Source of the DNA: Gemmatimonadaceae bacterium
GTDB lineage: Bacteria; Gemmatimonadota; Gemmatimonadetes; Gemmatimonadales; Gemmatimonadaceae
Direction of reading: 5' to 3'
Length of the DNA stretch: 64,000 nt
Assembly (NCBI GenBank): GCA_030647905.1
Contig: JAUSJA010000026.1
Location: 434,001 to 498,000 of the forward strand
Of this stretch, positions 61,295 through 64,000 are shown piece by piece; position 1 is the stretch's first letter, and each line of letters opens with the position of its first letter. The notes under the pieces are model-generated. The model was not told the DNA's origin, searched no databases, and saw only the letters and a program-made list of their open reading frames with translations. The translations under genes were made by a program, and so were the position numbers.

Positions 61295-64000
61295 TCAGTA
61301 CCGGAACGTGATGACAGCGGGAAGGCTGCGCACGACGACTTCGCCCGCGCCCGGGGTCACGCCGGCTCCGTTCACCAGCACCTGTCGCAATGGGCGATCC
61401 GACGGTGAGCGAACGACTAGTCCTCCGGAGGGAATCCGAATACCGGTTTCAATCCTGATTTCCAGCTCTTCGCCGGCCGCGCGCATGTCGTAACTCAGGG
61501 GGCCGTAGTGCGTGGAAAGTCCGTGGAGGCTCACACCGTTTTCCTCGCGCACCCATTTCTCCGGTATGCCGGCCCCGATCACGAGCGAGGAGTCGGACTC
61601 GCGCTCGTATGCGAACATGTCGAGAGTGGACCGGATGAAGTCAGATCCCACCCACGTGTGCGGCATGTCGCCGATGAAATTCGGAGTGAGCGAATCGCGC
61701 CAGACCACTTCGGCCCACTGATGCCATGCCTTTGGTCGCTGGTACTGGAAAAGGAAATCCGCGATCTCGTGGGGTTCGCTCCTATATCCCATCCGAAGAA
61801 ACGTGCCGACGACCCGCCACTCGTAGGGCGTGTAGATCTCCCACGAATTGGCGTCATCACGCCGAGTCAAGAAGTTCTCGTAGTACTTCAAAAACGTGCG
61901 GGTGAGAGCTGGCTGGGGAAGATAGGCCAGCTCGTCCGCCGGATTCACCGCGATGGTCGTGGACGTGGCGTCGAAGTCTCCCAGCTCAGCCGCACCGGGG
62001 ATGTAGTCGATCCTGTGCTGAACCATCGAAAGCCGAATCGACGCATAGAAGTCCTTGCGGAAATCGTCGCGCACGGCTGCATAGCGAGTTGCCTCGGGCT
62101 TGCCGAGCGTCTTCGCTATCTCCGCGGCGTCCTTGAATCCTCGCAAGGCGAAGAAATCGTCCCAGTAGGAATGCATCGGCTTCGCCGAATAGCCTTCGTG
62201 ACTGATGGACTGCGGCATGAGACCGAAGAACACCCGCTTGTCGCCGGAGCGGTATTCCCCGGTCGTTAGCGAAAGGCGGAGGGAATCCATGAACGCGAAC
62301 GCGCGGGACACGTTCGGCCACGTTCTCTCCAGCAGCTGCCGGTCTCCGGTATGCCGAAAATATTCGGCGATCAAATAGATGAATTCGCCGTGGCTGTCGT
62401 TCTCGGGGACGGGATCGGCGCCGCGCGCATCCACGCAGCAGGGAATCTTGCCGTTCTCGAACTGGAAGCGGGCATACCAGTCTATGAAATCCCGTACTTC
62501 CCCATATTGACCGAGCCGCAGTAGCGCGGCTGAGGTGAGCGCGCCATCGCGGATCCACGAGCGCTCGTATGATCGCGATCCCGGTTGAATCGCGGGTCCG
62601 TCACGGTTGATGAGGATGTAGGCGAGATTTGCCCGAATTGTACTGGTGAATCGCGATGCCGAAGAAGGGAGTCGGATGTCTACGCGGCCGAGCTTCTCCC
62701 GCCATCCCGATTCGACCGCCTCGAGCTGGCTGCGCACCCAGTTGCGTCCGCACTGCTCGAACGATGAGCCGCGTAAACAGGAAGGTCCAGCGGCGTGCAG
62801 CGGAATCGCGACATCAATCGTGGAGTCGGAATTGGGCCGAAGCCGGACGTCCCAGGCGAGCGCGCCGGAGACCCGTCCGAGCTGATCCTGAACACTGGTT
62901 GCGGATGGCAGCCGCGACAGCCGAAGCATGTCAACGATATTTCCCTCGTCGAACGACATCGCTCCGAAGCGGGATGCGGGCGTAAGAGGGATCACGGTGC
63001 GATCGGCGTTGACCTGAACGCGGCGCCCGTCGTACGAGATGCTGTCAATGGTCGCCACGCCACCCTGCGTGTTCAGGAACTGCCATGGCGGATTCACCTG
63101 GAATGGCCTGATCGCCAGATATAGCGTCGCGCGCTGAGGCAGAAACGCCGGATTGCGAATGCGATAGCGAGCATAAAGAACCGACGAGTCGGGTGCTCCG
63201 GCAGCGAAGGCCGTGACGGTCATCTCGAGTCGAGGTGTTTTCCACGTGACATAAGGGATGGGCAGGTCATTGCCCACCGATCCGGCGATTCTCGACGCGT
63301 CGTTCCAGGTGATCAGTCGTCCGTCGGTGAAAAGGAACGGCTCGACGGAGAACTGTCCCTTGCCCGATTCGAGCGTGCCTTGCTCGTCAATGAGCGCTTC
63401 GCGGGTGTCTCCACTCACTCCGATCACCGTCCAGTACGACTGCTTTCCGGAGAAATACCTCGGATAACTCCCGGACGGGGCGTCGCGCGCAACGGCCGAG
63501 AAGAAGTCGTTCTTCGTCGCGGACCAGGCGAGCGGCTTGACCGAGATTTCCTTCAGACCGATGACGTAGGGGGCCGATGTCTTGAACTTTGGCTGGGGTG
63601 AAAAAGCAAGACGGATGTAGCGTGCGTCGGACTCGGGGAGATAGAGGTAATCCCGCGATGCCATGCTGCGTCCGACGGTGTAGACCTTCGAGAACGCCGT
63701 CCCGTTGACTGATGTGCTGACCGCGTATGACGCCGGGCGGAGATTCTTTTCCCAGTCGATGACCAGTCCGCCGAACTCCCTCCGCTTGAGGAAGTCGATA
63801 TCCAGACGCTTATTACCGGACTCTCCTCCCAGGGTCATCCTCGGCTGAAGATTGTAGACGCCCTGAGGCTCGAGTGGCGTCAGCTCGAGGTCGTCGATCC
63901 AGACCGTACCCTTGCCTCCGGTACCGGCGGTGATCGCGATCTCGATGCCCGCGACCTCCTTCATGTCTCCGCCGCCGAGCGGTCCCCACGCGAAGGTGAT
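61295..64000 (-). CDS. Large six-hairpin-type glycosidase with carbohydrate-binding-like N-terminal region (5' end off window)
   Basis: The reverse frame is open from 61295 through the right edge, so the N-terminus is missing. N-terminal parts are beta-rich: VWIDDLELTPLEPQG, and a discoidin/F5-8-like region (EFGGLVIDWEKNLRPASYAV, DARYIRLAFSPQPKF). The middle and C-terminal parts form an (alpha/alpha)6 barrel: RSYERSWIRDGALTSAALLR, WYARFQFENGKIPCCVDARG, PENDSHGEFIYLIAEYFRHT, then a closing beta domain. The Asp in WIRDGA and Glu in HGEFIY are candidate catalytic residues. The probable role is hydrolysis of a plant or bacterial polysaccharide. It converges with the beta-glucosidase gene. Confidence 0.85.
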   Translation of the reverse strand: MTFAWGPLGGGDMKEVAGIEIAITAGTGGKGTVWIDDLELTPLEPQGVYNLQPRMTLGGESGNKRLDIDFLKRREFGGLVIDWEKNLRPASYAVSTSVNGTAFSKVYTVGRSMASRDYLYLPESDARYIRLAFSPQPKFKTSAPYVIGLKEISVKPLAWSATKNDFFSAVARDAPSGSYPRYFSGKQSYWTVIGVSGDTREALIDEQGTLESGKGQFSVEPFLFTDGRLITWNDASRIAGSVGNDLPIPYVTWKTPRLEMTVTAFAAGAPDSSVLYARYRIRNPAFLPQRATLYLAIRPFQVNPPWQFLNTQGGVATIDSISYDGRRVQVNADRTVIPLTPASRFGAMSFDEGNIVDMLRLSRLPSATSVQDQLGRVSGALAWDVRLRPNSDSTIDVAIPLHAAGPSCLRGSSFEQCGRNWVRSQLEAVESGWREKLGRVDIRLPSSASRFTSTIRANLAYILINRDGPAIQPGSRSYERSWIRDGALTSAALLRLGQYGEVRDFIDWYARFQFENGKIPCCVDARGADPVPENDSHGEFIYLIAEYFRHTGDRQLLERTWPNVSRAFAFMDSLRLSLTTGEYRSGDKRVFFGLMPQSISHEGYSAKPMHSYWDDFFALRGFKDAAEIAKTLGKPEATRYAAVRDDFRKDFYASIRLSMVQHRIDYIPGAAELGDFDATSTTIAVNPADELAYLPQPALTRTFLKYYENFLTRRDDANSWEIYTPYEWRVVGTFLRMGYRSEPHEIADFLFQYQRPKAWHQWAEVVWRDSLTPNFIGDMPHTWVGSDFIRSTLDMFAYERESDSSLVIGAGIPEKWVREENGVSLHGLSTHYGPLSYDMRAAGEELEIRIETGIRIPSGGLVVRSPSDRPLRQVLVNGAGVTPGAGEVVVRSLPAVITFRY

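Noticed and set aside
1-64000. CRISPR array, prophage, integron or complete insertion sequence
   Set aside because: No regularly spaced repeats, integrase, transposase or phage structural genes were seen. The only mobile candidate is the small inverted-repeat element near 50.4 kb.

Overview
The window is high-GC bacterial chromosome, densely coded on both strands. A Sec-type, clade II-like nitrous oxide reductase cluster, a full cyanophycin operon, Bat-like and DUF4159/DUF4349 genes, Omp85-type proteins and many TTG/GTG starts coupled by 4-nt overlaps point to an environmental Gram-negative. Gemmatimonadota is my best guess; this is inference from gene content, not a database match. I saw no tRNA, rRNA, CRISPR array, phage gene or transposase. 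No gene-free stretch exceeds about 300 bp; the longest is about 200 bp.

Layout. (1) 1-2.4 kb: a left-edge aldehyde dehydrogenase and an unknown lipoprotein. (2) 2.6-26.5 kb: a stress and low-oxygen island. It holds four tandem-domain universal stress proteins (USPs), an MgtC/DUF4010 membrane protein, two sensor kinases and one NarL/LuxR-type regulator, a baeRF-type release-factor-like protein, BON and PPOX-like proteins (one a PPOX-BON fusion), a metal P-type ATPase, and the nos cluster (nosZ, a membrane-domain-nosD fusion, nosF, nosY, a cupredoxin and a small heme-copper-oxidase-like protein). A related short motif, roughly GGGAA-N-CC-N-TAC with GA just after, recurs upstream of the kinase, USP, BON, PPOX and nosZ genes and suggests one regulon. 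(3) 26.6-35.9 kb: a MoxR/DUF58/BatA/DUF4175/DUF4159 operon, then a DUF4349 lipoprotein coupled to an N-truncated protein. (4) 35.9-42.7 kb: a TetR-TolC-adaptor-RND efflux operon. (5) 42.7-46.4 kb: ArfB coupled to an internally deleted LysR regulator, an EAL-domain remnant and a two-gene ABC exporter. (6) 46.5-50.8 kb: two outer-membrane proteins separated by a heptanucleotide tandem repeat, a Uma2 protein, a small MITE-like inverted-repeat element and a GlsB/YeaQ membrane protein. (7) 50.9-53.8 kb: a creatininase-family enzyme, a PIN/ribbon-helix-helix toxin-antitoxin pair and an O-antigen-polymerase-like protein. (8) 53.9-58.6 kb: the cyanophycin operon: cphA, a short CphA-like protein without ATP-grasp or P-loop, and cyanophycinase. 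(9) 58.7-64 kb: a sugar-ABC ATPase, a GH1 beta-glucosidase and a large six-hairpin-type glycosidase cut by the right edge.

The most promising leads are the shared upstream motif linking the USP/BON/PPOX genes, the kinase and nosZ, and the degenerate CphA paralogue between cyanophycin synthetase and cyanophycinase.
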